A DNA stretch of 64,000 bases from Lysobacteraceae bacterium (lineage in GTDB: Bacteria > Pseudomonadota > Gammaproteobacteria > Xanthomonadales > Xanthomonadaceae): contig SCUI01000013.1 in NCBI GenBank assembly GCA_004297225.1, positions 431,982-495,981 on the forward strand, read 5' to 3'. Shown piece after piece: positions 55,200 through 64,000 of the stretch; the stretch's first letter is position 1, and every line of letters begins with the position of its first letter. Below the pieces are notes generated by a model that saw only the letters and a list, made by a program, of their open reading frames with translations, had not been told where the DNA came from and ran no database searches. The position numbers were made by a program, and so were the translations under genes.

Positions 55200-57302
55200 G
55201 TGGCGAAAATCACCAAGACCTTCCAGTACGGCAACCATGAAGTCACGCTGGAGACCGGAGAGATCGCGCGCCAGGCCGGCGGCGCGGTCATGGTCAAGTG
55301 CGAGGGCACCGTGTTGCTGGTCACCGCGGTCGCCAACAAGACCGCGCGCGAAGGCCAGGATTTCTTCCCGCTGACCGTCGACTACCAGGAAAAGTTCTAC
55401 GCCGGCGGCCGCATCCCAGGCGGCTTCTTCAAGCGCGAAGGGCGGGCCACCGAGAAGGAAACGCTGATCTCGCGCCTTATCGACCGCCCGCTGCGCCCGC
55501 TGTTCCCCGAAGGCTTCCGCAACGAGGTCCAGGTCATCGCCACGGTGATGTCGCTGAACCCGGAGATCGACGGCGACATCCTCGCCCTGATCGGCGCGTC
55601 GGCCGCGGTGTCGCTCTCGGGCGCGCCGTTCGACGGCCCGATCGGCGCCGCCAAGGTCGGTTACAAGGACGGCAAGTACCTGCTGAACCCGACCGTCAGC
55701 GAGCTCAAGGAGTCGCAGCTGGAGCTGGTCGTCGCCGGCACCGCGGCCGCGGTGCTGATGGTCGAGTCCGAGGCGCAGGAGCTGTCCGAGGACGTGATGC
55801 TCGGCGCGGTGATGTTCGGCCACCGGCAGATGCAGGTCGCGATCGACGCGATCAACGCGCTGGTCGCCGAGGCCGGCAAGCCGAAGTGGAGCTGGACCGC
55901 GCCCGAGGCCGATGCCGCGATGGTCGGCGCGCTCAAGGCCGCGATCGGCGACCGCGTCACCCAGGCGTTCGCGATCCGCGACAAGCTGGAGCGCCGCGAC
56001 GCGCTGTCCACGGTCAAGAAGGACGTGCTGGCCGGGCTGGCAGCGCAGGCCGAGGCCAACGGCTGGACCCCGGCCGCGATGTCAAAGGAATTCGGCGAGA
56101 TCGAATACCAGACCATGCGCGACTCGGTACTGCAGACCAAGGTCCGCATCGACGGCCGTGCGCTCGACACCGTGCGCCCGATCACCGCCAGCGTCGGCGG
56201 CCTGCCGCGCGTCCACGGCTCGTCGCTGTTCACCCGCGGCGAGACCCAGGCGATCGTCGCGGTCACGCTGGGCACCGCGCGCGACGGCCAGGTGATCGAC
56301 GCCGTCGCCGGCGAGTACAAGGAACACTTCCTGTTCCACTACAACTTCCCGCCCTATTCGGTCGGTGAAGCGGGCCGCATGATGGGTCCCAAGCGCCGCG
56401 AGATCGGCCACGGCCGCCTCGCCAAGCGTGGCGTGCTGGCGGTGATGCCGACGATGGAGGCGTTCCCGTACACCATCCGCGTGGTCTCCGAGATCACCGA
56501 ATCGAACGGTTCCTCCTCGATGGCCTCGGTCTGCGGCAGCTCGCTGGCGCTGATGGACGCCGGCGTGCCGGTGAAGGCGCCGGTCGCGGGCATCGCCATG
56601 GGCCTGGTGAAGGAAGGCGACAACTACGTGGTGCTCAGCGACATCCTCGGCGACGAGGACCACCTGGGCGACATGGACTTCAAGGTGGCCGGCACCGCCA
56701 ACGGCGTGTCCGCGCTGCAGATGGACATCAAGATCCAGGGCATCACCGAGGACATCATGAAGACCGCGCTCGCCCAGGCGAAGCAGGGTCGCATGCACAT
56801 CCTGGGCGAGATGGCCAAGGCGCTGACCGCGCCGCGGCCGGAGCTGTCGGACTTCGCCCCGCGCCTGATCACCCTGAAGATCCATCCGGACAAGATCCGA
56901 GAAGTGATCGGCAAGGGCGGTTCGGTGATCCAGGGCATCACCAAGGAAACCGGCACCCAGATCGACATCCAGGACGACGGCACGATCACCATCGCTTCGG
57001 TGAACGCCGCCGCCGGCCAGGCCGCGAAGGCGCGCATCGAGCAGATCACCTCGGACGTGGAGCCGGGCCGGATCTACGAGGGCAAGGTCGCCAAGCTGAT
57101 GGATTTCGGCGCGTTCGTCACCATCGCCCCGGGCAAGGACGGCCTGGTGCACGTGTCGCAGATCTCCAACGAGCGCGTGGAGAAGGTCAGCGACGTGCTC
57201 AAGGAAGGCGACCTGGTCAAGGTCAAGGTGCTGGAAGTCGACAAGCAGGGCCGCATCCGCCTGTCGATGAAGGCCGTCGCCGAGGGCGAAGGCGACGCCT
57301 GA
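55200..57302 (+). CDS. pnp: Polyribonucleotide nucleotidyltransferase (PNPase)
   Basis: 3'-5' phosphorolytic exoribonuclease of the degradosome. 700 aa with two RNase PH domains ([63 protein letters not shown]), a KH domain ([15 protein letters not shown]) and an S1 domain ([20 protein letters not shown]). The start is GTG at 55200 with AAGGA upstream; the open frame extending through rpsO is not used. Confidence 0.97.
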   Translation: MAKITKTFQYGNHEVTLETGEIARQAGGAVMVKCEGTVLLVTAVANKTAREGQDFFPLTVDYQEKFYAGGRIPGGFFKREGRATEKETLISRLIDRPLRPLFPEGFRNEVQVIATVMSLNPEIDGDILALIGASAAVSLSGAPFDGPIGAAKVGYKDGKYLLNPTVSELKESQLELVVAGTAAAVLMVESEAQELSEDVMLGAVMFGHRQMQVAIDAINALVAEAGKPKWSWTAPEADAAMVGALKAAIGDRVTQAFAIRDKLERRDALSTVKKDVLAGLAAQAEANGWTPAAMSKEFGEIEYQTMRDSVLQTKVRIDGRALDTVRPITASVGGLPRVHGSSLFTRGETQAIVAVTLGTARDGQVIDAVAGEYKEHFLFHYNFPPYSVGEAGRMMGPKRREIGHGRLAKRGVLAVMPTMEAFPYTIRVVSEITESNGSSSMASVCGSSLALMDAGVPVKAPVAGIAMGLVKEGDNYVVLSDILGDEDHLGDMDFKVAGTANGVSALQMDIKIQGITEDIMKTALAQAKQGRMHILGEMAKALTAPRPELSDFAPRLITLKIHPDKIREVIGKGGSVIQGITKETGTQIDIQDDGTITIASVNAAAGQAAKARIEQITSDVEPGRIYEGKVAKLMDFGAFVTIAPGKDGLVHVSQISNERVEKVSDVLKEGDLVKVKVLEVDKQGRIRLSMKAVAEGEGDA

Positions 57303-57327
57303 TCGCCGTCACCCGCGGACGCGAAGG

Positions 57328-57355
57328 AAAAAGGCGGGCGCCAGCCCGCCTTTTT
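57328..57355. terminator. Bidirectional terminator between pnp and the RNB gene
   Basis: GGCGGGC (57333-57339) pairs with GCCCGCC (57344-57350), flanked by AAAAA on the left and TTTTT on the right, so it can stop transcription from both sides. The minus-strand RNB stop codon begins at its right edge. Confidence 0.9.
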
Positions 57356-58800
57356 CATGCGCCGACGACCTGGAATTCGACTTTGCGGCTTGCAGGATCG
57401 GCGGCGACGAGTTCGACCTGCACGCTGGCGCCGAGCGGCAACGGCTCCGGCGAACCTGCACGCGCCTCGATGGCGAGCTCCTCGAGCACGACCACGCCCT
57501 GGTGGCGGTCGCGGCGGTCGATCTCCACCACCGTCGCGGCAAAGCGCTTGCCGACCTCGCTGGCGAGCACCAGCGTTTCGGCCAGGTCGATCACCGCGCG
57601 CTCGTACTGGCCGGCGCGACGGTCGGCATCGGCCATGGTCGCGGGCAAGCCGGGCAGAGCCTCAAGCACCCAGGCCGGCGGCGGCTGCCCGGCGCACAAG
57701 GCCACGCACAATTCACCCGTGTAGCGATCGACCAGCCGCCGCAGCGGCGCGGTGACGTGCGTATAGGTGGAAGCGAGCGCCGAATGCATCGGCTGCGCCG
57801 GCACATCGCCCTGGAACGCGACGTAGCCTGCGCCGCGGAGCACGCTGGTGCAGGCGATCATCATCGCCACGTGGCGCGGCTCGGCCGGGTCGAGGGAACG
57901 GATGAAGGCCGGATAGTCGCAGTCGTCCGGCCAGGCGATGTGCAGGCCGCGGGCAGTGCGGCGCAGGCGCGCGATCGCCTCCGGGTGCGGCTCGGGCAAG
58001 GTGCGCAGCAGGCCGACGCCATGGGTCGTCATCAGGTGCGCGCCGGCCATCCCGGTCAGCAGCGAGATCTGTTCGTTCCAGTCCTCGACCGGATGCCGCG
58101 CGCGGAACTTCAGTTGCCAGCAACCGTCCTCGCGGACTTCGATCTCCTGGTCGGGCAGCGGCAGGCTGACGCCGCCACGCCGCTGTTCGCGCTGGATCCT
58201 CAGTTCGCCGATCTCGCGCAGCACCTGCCACATCGGATCGGCGTCGCCGCGGTCGATGCGCGCCTGCAGCCCGCCGTAATCCAGGCGCTCGCGGCTGCGC
58301 ACCAGGGCGCGGCGCACGTCCACGTGCGTGCCTTCGCCGGTGCGATCGAGGGTGATGGTCCACAGCAGCGCGGGGCGAACCACATCCGGCAGCAGCGAGC
58401 CCGCATCCTCGGACAGGACCGGCGGATGCAGCGGGATCTTGCTGGCCGCGCCATACAGGGTTTCGCCGCGCCGGTGGGCCTCCAGGTCCACGGCATCGCC
58501 CGGGCTGACGAACGCGGCGACGTCGGCGATGGCGTAGTGCACCACGTAGCCGTCGCCATCGCGTTCGACGTGCAACGCCTGGTCCAGGTCCATGGCGCCG
58601 GGAGGATCGACGGTGACGAAAGCGATGTCCGTGCGGTCCAGCGACGGCAGCCTTGGATGCGCGGCCGCTCGTGCAGCCGCAGCCTCGACCTCGGGCGGAA
58701 ACGCGCCGGGCAGGTCCATCTGGCGACGGATCGCGTCGATCCCGGGTTCCAGGGCCGGTTGCGCCGGCCGGGTCGCGCGCAGTCGTCGCGTGGTCGCCAA
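57355..58800 (-). CDS. RNB-domain (RNase II/R-like) ribonuclease
   Basis: A 481-residue exoribonuclease-like protein. The RNB catalytic loop (FVTVDPPGAMDLDQALHVE) holds the metal-binding aspartates, and the late RNB motif TYTHVTAPLRRLVDRYTGEL is present. N-terminal cold-shock domains of RNase II/R are missing; a short OB/S1-like C-terminus remains. The start is TTG at 58800, supported by AAGGAG at 58806-58811. Follows dinB on the same strand after 19 bases. Confidence 0.9.
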   Translation of the reverse strand: MATTRRLRATRPAQPALEPGIDAIRRQMDLPGAFPPEVEAAAARAAAHPRLPSLDRTDIAFVTVDPPGAMDLDQALHVERDGDGYVVHYAIADVAAFVSPGDAVDLEAHRRGETLYGAASKIPLHPPVLSEDAGSLLPDVVRPALLWTITLDRTGEGTHVDVRRALVRSRERLDYGGLQARIDRGDADPMWQVLREIGELRIQREQRRGGVSLPLPDQEIEVREDGCWQLKFRARHPVEDWNEQISLLTGMAGAHLMTTHGVGLLRTLPEPHPEAIARLRRTARGLHIAWPDDCDYPAFIRSLDPAEPRHVAMMIACTSVLRGAGYVAFQGDVPAQPMHSALASTYTHVTAPLRRLVDRYTGELCVALCAGQPPPAWVLEALPGLPATMADADRRAGQYERAVIDLAETLVLASEVGKRFAATVVEIDRRDRHQGVVVLEELAIEARAGSPEPLPLGASVQVELVAADPASRKVEFQVVGA

Positions 58801-58819
58801 GGGCGGCTCCTTGCGTGGT

Positions 58820-59911
58820 TCAAGCCGTTACGGTGAACAATTCCGGCTGCGCGATCAACTCGTCGCGTTCGACGAAGCCGCCCAGGCCGACGCCGACCAG
58901 CCGATAGCGCGTTCGCGAGGGCTCGCCGACACGCTCGCGCAGCGTGCAGGCGATGTCCGCGACTTCCGCGAGCCGCGAGGGTGGCAGCGGCGGGGTCAGG
59001 CTGCGGGTGAGGATGCGGAAATCCGCCGTCTTCAGCTTCAACACCACAGTGCGCGCGATCCGCCCGGGATGCTGCGCGCGCTCGCGGCCGTAGCCCTCCC
59101 ATGCCTTCGCCGCCATCCGGCGGATGTCGTCCTCCATTTCACCCAGCAGCAGGTCGCGTTCGAAGGTGTCCTCCGCCGAGACCTGCAGGGTCGGCCGCTC
59201 GCTGACCACCGGGCGCTCGTCGATGCCGAACGCCAGTTCATGCAGGCGCCGGCCCCAGCGGCCGAAGCGCTGTTCCAATGCTTCCACCGGATAGTCGCGC
59301 AGGTCGGCGACAACGCGCATGCCGAGGGCTTCGAGCTTGCGTTCCATGACCTTGCCCACGCCCGGCAGGCGGCCCACCGGCAATGGCGCGAGGAAGCGCT
59401 GCACGCGATCGGGCCGGACCACGAACAGCCCGTCGGGCTTGCGATGGTCCGAGGCGATCTTGGCGACGAACTTGTTGGGTGCCACGCCCGCCGAAGCGGT
59501 CAGCCGCGTCTCTTCGCGGATCGCGGCGCGGATCGCCTCGGCGGTCGCGGTCGCCGAGGGCATCGCGGCGGCGTTCATGCTGACGTCGAGGTAGGCCTCG
59601 TCCAGGGACAGCGGTTCGATGAGATCGGTGTAGCGCGCGAAGATCGCGCGTACCTGGCGCGAGACCGCCTTGTAGCGGCCGAAGTCGGGTGGCACGAACA
59701 CCGCCTGCGGACACAGGCGCTCGGCACGCAGGGCCGGCATCGCCGAACGCACGCCGAAACGGCGGGCCTCGTAGCTCGCCGCGCATACCACCGAACGGTT
59801 TCCGCGCCAGGCGACGACCACCGGCCGTCCACGCAGCGCCGGGTCGTCTCGCTGCTCGACCGACGCGTAGAACGCGTCCATGTCCACGTGGATGATCTTG
59901 CGGCCGCTCAC
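58820..59911 (-). CDS. dinB: DNA polymerase IV
   Basis: Y-family translesion polymerase, 363 aa. Catalytic residues are Asp10 (IHVDMDAFYASVEQ) and Asp104-Glu105 (LSLDEAYLDVS); the steric-gate Phe14 is present, followed by the HhH region (GRLPGVGKVMERKL) and the little-finger domain. Start is GTG at 59911, the only plausible one near the family start. No LexA-like box is evident upstream; it follows the permease gene after 35 bases. Confidence 0.94.
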   Translation of the reverse strand: MSGRKIIHVDMDAFYASVEQRDDPALRGRPVVVAWRGNRSVVCAASYEARRFGVRSAMPALRAERLCPQAVFVPPDFGRYKAVSRQVRAIFARYTDLIEPLSLDEAYLDVSMNAAAMPSATATAEAIRAAIREETRLTASAGVAPNKFVAKIASDHRKPDGLFVVRPDRVQRFLAPLPVGRLPGVGKVMERKLEALGMRVVADLRDYPVEALEQRFGRWGRRLHELAFGIDERPVVSERPTLQVSAEDTFERDLLLGEMEDDIRRMAAKAWEGYGRERAQHPGRIARTVVLKLKTADFRILTRSLTPPLPPSRLAEVADIACTLRERVGEPSRTRYRLVGVGLGGFVERDELIAQPELFTVTA

Positions 59912-59946
59912 CGTGGCAAGCGTAGCGCAGGGCAACGCCCGCGGCG

Positions 59947-61350
59947 CTAAACCAGCCCGGTGGCGTAGTACGCGCCGATCACCACGAATACCGCCAGGGT
60001 CTTGACCAGCGTGATGGCGAAGATGTCCTTGTAGGCCTGGCGGTGGGTGAGGCCGGTGACCGCCAGCAAGGTGATCACCGCGCCGTTGTGCGGCAGGGTA
60101 TCCATGCCGCCGGACGCCATCGCCGCGACGCGATGGAACACGTCGAGCGGGATGCCGGCGGCCTGGGCGTTGGCGATGAAGGTCTCGGACATGGCCGCGA
60201 GGGCAATGCCCATGCCGCCGGACGCGGAGCCGGTGATCCCGGCCAGGGCGGTCACGGTGATCGCTTCGTTGATCAGTGGATCGGGGATCGCGGCCAGCGC
60301 GTTGGCGACGACCAGGAACCCGGGCAGGGCGGCGATGACCGCGCCGAAGCCATACTCGGAAGCCGTGTTCATGCCGGCCAGCAATGCGCCGCCGATCGCC
60401 GATTGGCTGCCCTGGACGAAGCCGCGCGAGACCGTCCTCCACGCGAACAGCAGCACGCAGGCGATGCCGAGCAGCAATGCGCCTTCGACCGCCCAGATCG
60501 CGGCGATCCGCGGGATCTCCTGGACCACCGGCGCCGGCGTGCCGATCACCGCCGGGGTGAAGCTGTGGCTTGCGCCGTACCAGTCCGGGATCGAAACCGT
60601 CAGCCACTTGTTGGCCACGCCGACCACCACCAGCGGCGCGATCGCCAGCAGCGGATTGGCCAGCTTGCCGCCGGCGAACGGTGCCGGTTCGTTGCGCAGT
60701 TCGCTGTCGCCGGCGTAGCCCTCGCCACGCGCCAGCGCCACGCGCCGGCGCCAGTCCAGGTAGGCCAGGCCGAGCGCGAGGATGAACACGCCGCCGATGA
60801 GGCCCAGCCATGGCGCCGCCCAGGCGTCGGTGCCGAAGAACGAGGACGGGATGATGTTCTGGATCTGCGGCGTCCCCGGCAGCGCGTCCATGGTGAAGGT
60901 GAACGCGCCCAGCGCGATGGTGCCGGGTATCAGGCGCTTGGGGATGTCGGCCTGGCGGAACAGTTCGGCCGCGAACGGATAGACCGCGAACACCACCACG
61001 AACAGCGACACGCCGCCGTAGGTGAGCAGGGCGCAGACCAGCACGATCGACAGGATCGCGCGCTGGGCGCCGACCACCTTGATGGTCGCGGCCACGATCG
61101 ACTTGGAGAACCCCGAGATCTCGATGACCTTGCCGAACACCGCGCCCAGCAGGAACACCGGGAAGTAGAGCTTCAGGAACCCGACCATCTTGTCCATGAA
61201 CAGGCCGGTGAACATCGGCGCGACCAGCGACGGGTCGGTCAGCAGCACCGCGCCCAGCGCGGCGACCGGCGCGAACAGGATCACGCTGTGGCCGCGATAG
61301 GCCACGTACATCAGGAACAGCAGCGCGGCCAGCACGATCACGAACGACAT
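59947..61350 (-). CDS. GntP-family permease
   Basis: A 467-residue inner-membrane transporter with about 12-14 helices, resembling the gluconate:H+ symporter (GntP) family: TYGGVSLFVVVFAVYPFAAEL, LGAFTFTMDALPGTPQIQNI, GITGSASGGMGIALAAM, HRVAAMASGGMDTLPHNGAV (each read separately). The substrate is probably a sugar acid or small hydroxy/keto acid. Divergent from the TonB-dependent receptor gene across 144 bases, so the two might take up related compounds. Confidence 0.88.
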   Translation of the reverse strand: MSFVIVLAALLFLMYVAYRGHSVILFAPVAALGAVLLTDPSLVAPMFTGLFMDKMVGFLKLYFPVFLLGAVFGKVIEISGFSKSIVAATIKVVGAQRAILSIVLVCALLTYGGVSLFVVVFAVYPFAAELFRQADIPKRLIPGTIALGAFTFTMDALPGTPQIQNIIPSSFFGTDAWAAPWLGLIGGVFILALGLAYLDWRRRVALARGEGYAGDSELRNEPAPFAGGKLANPLLAIAPLVVVGVANKWLTVSIPDWYGASHSFTPAVIGTPAPVVQEIPRIAAIWAVEGALLLGIACVLLFAWRTVSRGFVQGSQSAIGGALLAGMNTASEYGFGAVIAALPGFLVVANALAAIPDPLINEAITVTALAGITGSASGGMGIALAAMSETFIANAQAAGIPLDVFHRVAAMASGGMDTLPHNGAVITLLAVTGLTHRQAYKDIFAITLVKTLAVFVVIGAYYATGLV

Positions 61351-61494
61351 TCAGCGGTTCCCCGGCGCCCTGCGGCGCTTGCCCGGGCTCCGAGTCTCCG
61401 TGGCCCGGCGCGGCCGGCCCATTGTCCGAAGGTACGATGCCCGCCCGCGGCGGCCCCGCCTAGGCTGCAGTCACCCAAGGGGAGAACCGAACAG

Positions 61495-63780
61495 ATGAAG
61501 CGCAAGCACCTGAGCCACGCCATCGGATGCGTGCTGTTGTCCGCGATGATGGCGCCCGTGGCCTTTGCGCAGGATGCGGCCGCCGCCGCGGACACGCCGG
61601 CCGCCAGCGACCAGCAGGACACCGTCACCCTCAACGCCGTCACCGTGACCGCGCGCCGCCGCGAAGAACCGCTGCAGGACGTGCCCGTGGCCGTCAGCGC
61701 CTTCGGCGAAGAGCAGCTGGACAACATGCAGGCCAGCGACATCAGCGGCCTGCAGGGCGCGGTGCCGAACATGAACATCGTCCAGGGGCGTGGCTCGGCC
61801 AACAGCGTCAACGTGTTCATCCGCGGCATCGGCCAGCCGGACGCGCTGCAGACCTTCGACCCTGGCGTGGGCATCTACGTCGACGACGTCTACTACTCGC
61901 GGATCAACGGCGCGCTGTTCTCGCTGTTCGACGTCGCCCAGGTGGAAGTGCTGCGCGGCCCGCAGGGCACGCTGTACGGCAAGAACTCCACCGGCGGCGC
62001 GATCAAGCTGACCACCAAGGATCCGTTCCAGGACGAGGGCGGCGCGTTCGAGGCCACCATCGGCGATTTCGACCGCACCGAGGCGCGTTTCTACGCCGGT
62101 GGCCAGCTGTCCGAACGCGTGGCCGCCAGCGTCGCGGCGATGACCGGCAGCAACGACGGCTATGTCCGCGATCCGGCGACCGGACAACGCTACAACGACG
62201 ACGACACCCAGGCGATCCGCACCAAGCTGGCGTTCCGCAACGGTGAGGCCTTCGACGCCACGTTGTCCCTCGATTACACCCGGCAGAAAGCCGCGCTCAC
62301 GCTCGGCCGCCCGACCGCACCGCTGTACGCCACCGACCTCGTGTTCGGCCCGGTGCTGCTGGCGCCGGCGCCCACCGGCGACTACCAGTTCGAGACGCGC
62401 ACCTCCTTCGACCCGGACAAGGGCCAGGAGATGACCCACAAGGGCGCGGCGCTGAACATGTCCTGGACGCTCGACGACGCCTGGCTGCTGAAAAGCATCA
62501 CCTCGTGGCGCAAGCTGGACACCGCCTCGTACATCGACATCGACGCGTCCGAGTTCGAGTTGGGCGACGTGTTCGTCGGCGTGGACCAGGAGCAGTGGAG
62601 CCAGGAACTGCAGCTGCAATACGACAACGGCGGCGCGGTGCGCGCGATCTTCGGCGCCTACCACCTCAACGAGAAGGTGCCGTCTTACCAGGAAGCGTAC
62701 GCCGACGACTTCATCCGCTTCCTCGGCATCCCGATCGGCTTCCTGCGCACGATCGAGGACGACCTGCGGACCAAGAGCTCGGCCGCGTTCGCGAGCGTGG
62801 ACTGGGACCTGGCGCCCAGCTGGACGCTCTCGGCGGGCGTGCGCCACACCCGCGAGACCAAGGACTACGACCGCACCACCAGCGCGTTCTTCGGTCCGCC
62901 GCTGGCGGCGTTCAGCGCCGATCCGCAGGCGGTGATCGACGGCGCGCACAAGACCTGGAGCGCGACCACGCCGTCGGTGAGCCTGAAGAAGGCGTTCAGC
63001 GACAACGTCACCGCCTATGTCTCGGCCAACCGCGGCTTCAAGTCGGGCGGCTTCAACGGCCGCGCCAACTCGCAGGCCGAGGCCGACAACCCCGAGTTCG
63101 ATCCCGAGTTCGTCTGGACCTACGAGCTGGGCCTGAAGATGCAGTCGGCGGACCGCCGTTTGTCGGCGAATTTCGCCGCGTTCCACAGCGATTACACCGA
63201 CTTCCAGGCGCGCGTGTCGGAGATCGTGGACCCGGATGCGCCGATCCCGTCGTTCAACTTCCCGGTGCTCAACGCCGCCTCGATGAAGATCGACGGCCTG
63301 GAGTTCGAAGGCATGGCGCAGGTGGGGTCCGCCACCACCGTGATCGCGCAGCTGGGCTGGATGAACGCGCGCTACGACGAGTTCGTCGATCCGCGCACCG
63401 ACCTCGACCCGTCGCTGGCGAACCTGCATGACCACGTGCCGTTCTCGCCCGACTTCACCGGGCGCCTGGCCGTGCAGCAGGGCTTCGACCTGGGCAACGC
63501 AGGCACGCTGTCGGTGGGTGCCGATGCCTCCCACCGCAGCGAGACCTGGCTGTCGGTGGACAACCGCGAGAACCTGAGCCAGTCCGCCTACACGCTGTAT
63601 GGCCTGTACGCGGTGTGGGATTCGCCGGAGTACGCCTGGCAGGTCCGCGCCGGCGTGCGCAACCTCACCGACGAGCTCTACAAGACCGAGGGCCAGGAAT
63701 TCTCCAGCGTCGGCAACATCCAGACCGCCTACTACGGCATGCCGCGCAACGCCTACCTCAGCGTCCGCTACAACTTCTGA
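61495..63780 (+). CDS. TonB-dependent outer-membrane receptor
   Basis: A 761-residue active-transport barrel. The signal peptide ends near AFA-QD (residue 23-24); a TonB-box-like segment (DTVTLNAVTVTARR) precedes the plug domain (VPVAVSAFGEEQLDNM, EVLRGPQGTLYGKNSTGGAI) and a 22-strand barrel ending SVRYNF with terminal Phe. Start ATG at 61495 is preceded by AAGGGGAG. The plug style is common in sphingomonad and xanthomonad receptors for plant compounds or siderophores; ligand unknown. A strong terminator follows at 63850. Confidence 0.93.
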   Translation: MKRKHLSHAIGCVLLSAMMAPVAFAQDAAAAADTPAASDQQDTVTLNAVTVTARRREEPLQDVPVAVSAFGEEQLDNMQASDISGLQGAVPNMNIVQGRGSANSVNVFIRGIGQPDALQTFDPGVGIYVDDVYYSRINGALFSLFDVAQVEVLRGPQGTLYGKNSTGGAIKLTTKDPFQDEGGAFEATIGDFDRTEARFYAGGQLSERVAASVAAMTGSNDGYVRDPATGQRYNDDDTQAIRTKLAFRNGEAFDATLSLDYTRQKAALTLGRPTAPLYATDLVFGPVLLAPAPTGDYQFETRTSFDPDKGQEMTHKGAALNMSWTLDDAWLLKSITSWRKLDTASYIDIDASEFELGDVFVGVDQEQWSQELQLQYDNGGAVRAIFGAYHLNEKVPSYQEAYADDFIRFLGIPIGFLRTIEDDLRTKSSAAFASVDWDLAPSWTLSAGVRHTRETKDYDRTTSAFFGPPLAAFSADPQAVIDGAHKTWSATTPSVSLKKAFSDNVTAYVSANRGFKSGGFNGRANSQAEADNPEFDPEFVWTYELGLKMQSADRRLSANFAAFHSDYTDFQARVSEIVDPDAPIPSFNFPVLNAASMKIDGLEFEGMAQVGSATTVIAQLGWMNARYDEFVDPRTDLDPSLANLHDHVPFSPDFTGRLAVQQGFDLGNAGTLSVGADASHRSETWLSVDNRENLSQSAYTLYGLYAVWDSPEYAWQVRAGVRNLTDELYKTEGQEFSSVGNIQTAYYGMPRNAYLSVRYNF

Positions 63781-63813
63781 CGAAGGGCCTGCCGGCGGCG
63801 CCGCACCCACCTC

Positions 63814-63839
63814 GTGGGAGCGGTGCAAGCCGCGACAGG
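63814..63839 (+). repeat. REP-like palindromic element
   Basis: GTGGGAGCGGTGCAAGCCGC and following bases form an imperfect palindrome (GCGG...CCGC) typical of the short interspersed repeats of xanthomonads. Only one copy was noticed in this window, so assignment rests on resemblance. Confidence 0.6.
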
Positions 63840-63849
63840 ACTTCCCCCG

Positions 63850-63880
63850 CGCCGTGGCCCCCGCCACGGCGTTTTTTTTT
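63850..63880 (+). terminator. Rho-independent terminator after the TonB receptor
   Basis: Perfect 9-bp stem CGCCGTGGC (63850-63858) / GCCACGGCG (63863-63871), four-base loop and nine T residues. Strongest terminator in the window. Confidence 0.93.
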
Positions 63881-63955
63881 GGGTATCCGGAATCTGGTGT
63901 GGGGTTAGGGCTTTCGGGCTTTTGTAACACTCACTTCAAAAAGCGGATTTTGGTG

Positions 63956-63983
63956 TTGGCTCTGAGGGTGTGCGTGTTATAGT
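63956..63983 (+). promoter_or_regulatory. Promoter-like sequence at the right edge
   Basis: -35-like TTGGCT at 63956-63961, 16-base spacer, -10-like TATAGT at 63978-63983, in a stretch clearly richer in A+T than the rest. It probably drives a gene beyond the window. Confidence 0.5.
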
Positions 63984-64000
63984 AAAAGTCGGATTTCAGT

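Overview
The window is very GC-rich bacterial chromosome, close-packed and mostly in co-directional operons. The gene orders fimV-truA-trpF-trpB-trpA-accD, tpiA-secG-tRNA(Leu)-nuoA-N and tRNA(fMet)-rimP-nusA-infB-rbfA-truB-rpsO-pnp, plus a REP-like element of the GTGGGAGCGG type near the right end, point to a gammaproteobacterium of the Xanthomonadaceae/Lysobacteraceae (Lysobacter or Luteimonas-like). That placement is inferred from gene order and protein resemblance; no search was run. No prophage, insertion sequence or CRISPR array was seen.

Layout. 1-10390: fimV (cut by the left edge), truA, tryptophan genes with a DUF3144-like gene between trpB and trpA, accD, glmM, an Fe(II) oxygenase, tpiA and secG. 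10414-10498: tRNA-Leu(GAG). 10564-25385: complete 14-gene complex I operon nuoA-N. 25351-48286: accessory island of 19 genes. 48417-57302: initiator tRNA and the rimP-nusA-infB-rbfA-truB-rpsO-pnp translation/RNA operons. 57355-63780: an RNB-domain ribonuclease, dinB, a GntP-type permease and a TonB-dependent receptor. The last 220 bases hold a REP-like palindrome, a strong terminator and a promoter-like, AT-richer stretch.

The island is the interesting part. It has (i) two divergent operons: HprK-like kinase + ABC exporter on one side, and radical SAM protein + NTP_transf_5-like nucleotidyltransferase + zinc-ribbon methyltransferase on the other; (ii) a six-gene minus-strand operon of methyltransferase, amidohydrolase, methyltransferase, radical SAM/B12 protein and two GT4 glycosyltransferases; (iii) a plus-strand operon for a decaheme cytochrome, an MtrB/PioB-like outer-membrane barrel, a diheme cytochrome c and a small barrel, followed by an ECF sigma factor, a zinc-motif anti-sigma factor and a subtilisin-like lipoprotein protease; (iv) a large multi-spanning membrane protein.

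Reading the intergenic regions by eye shows the same two-part element, (G)CAACCT-N17-ACCYACC, in front of every one of these operons (six sites; one has an 18-base spacer). One site precedes the ECF sigma gene itself. The simplest reading is that the whole island is one dedicated, autoregulated ECF sigma regulon joining a peptide/small-molecule modification and export system to a trans-envelope electron conduit. The periplasmic end of the anti-sigma factor resembles the propeptide-like region of the neighbouring protease, suggesting the two proteins communicate. This combination is my best candidate for an undescribed system.
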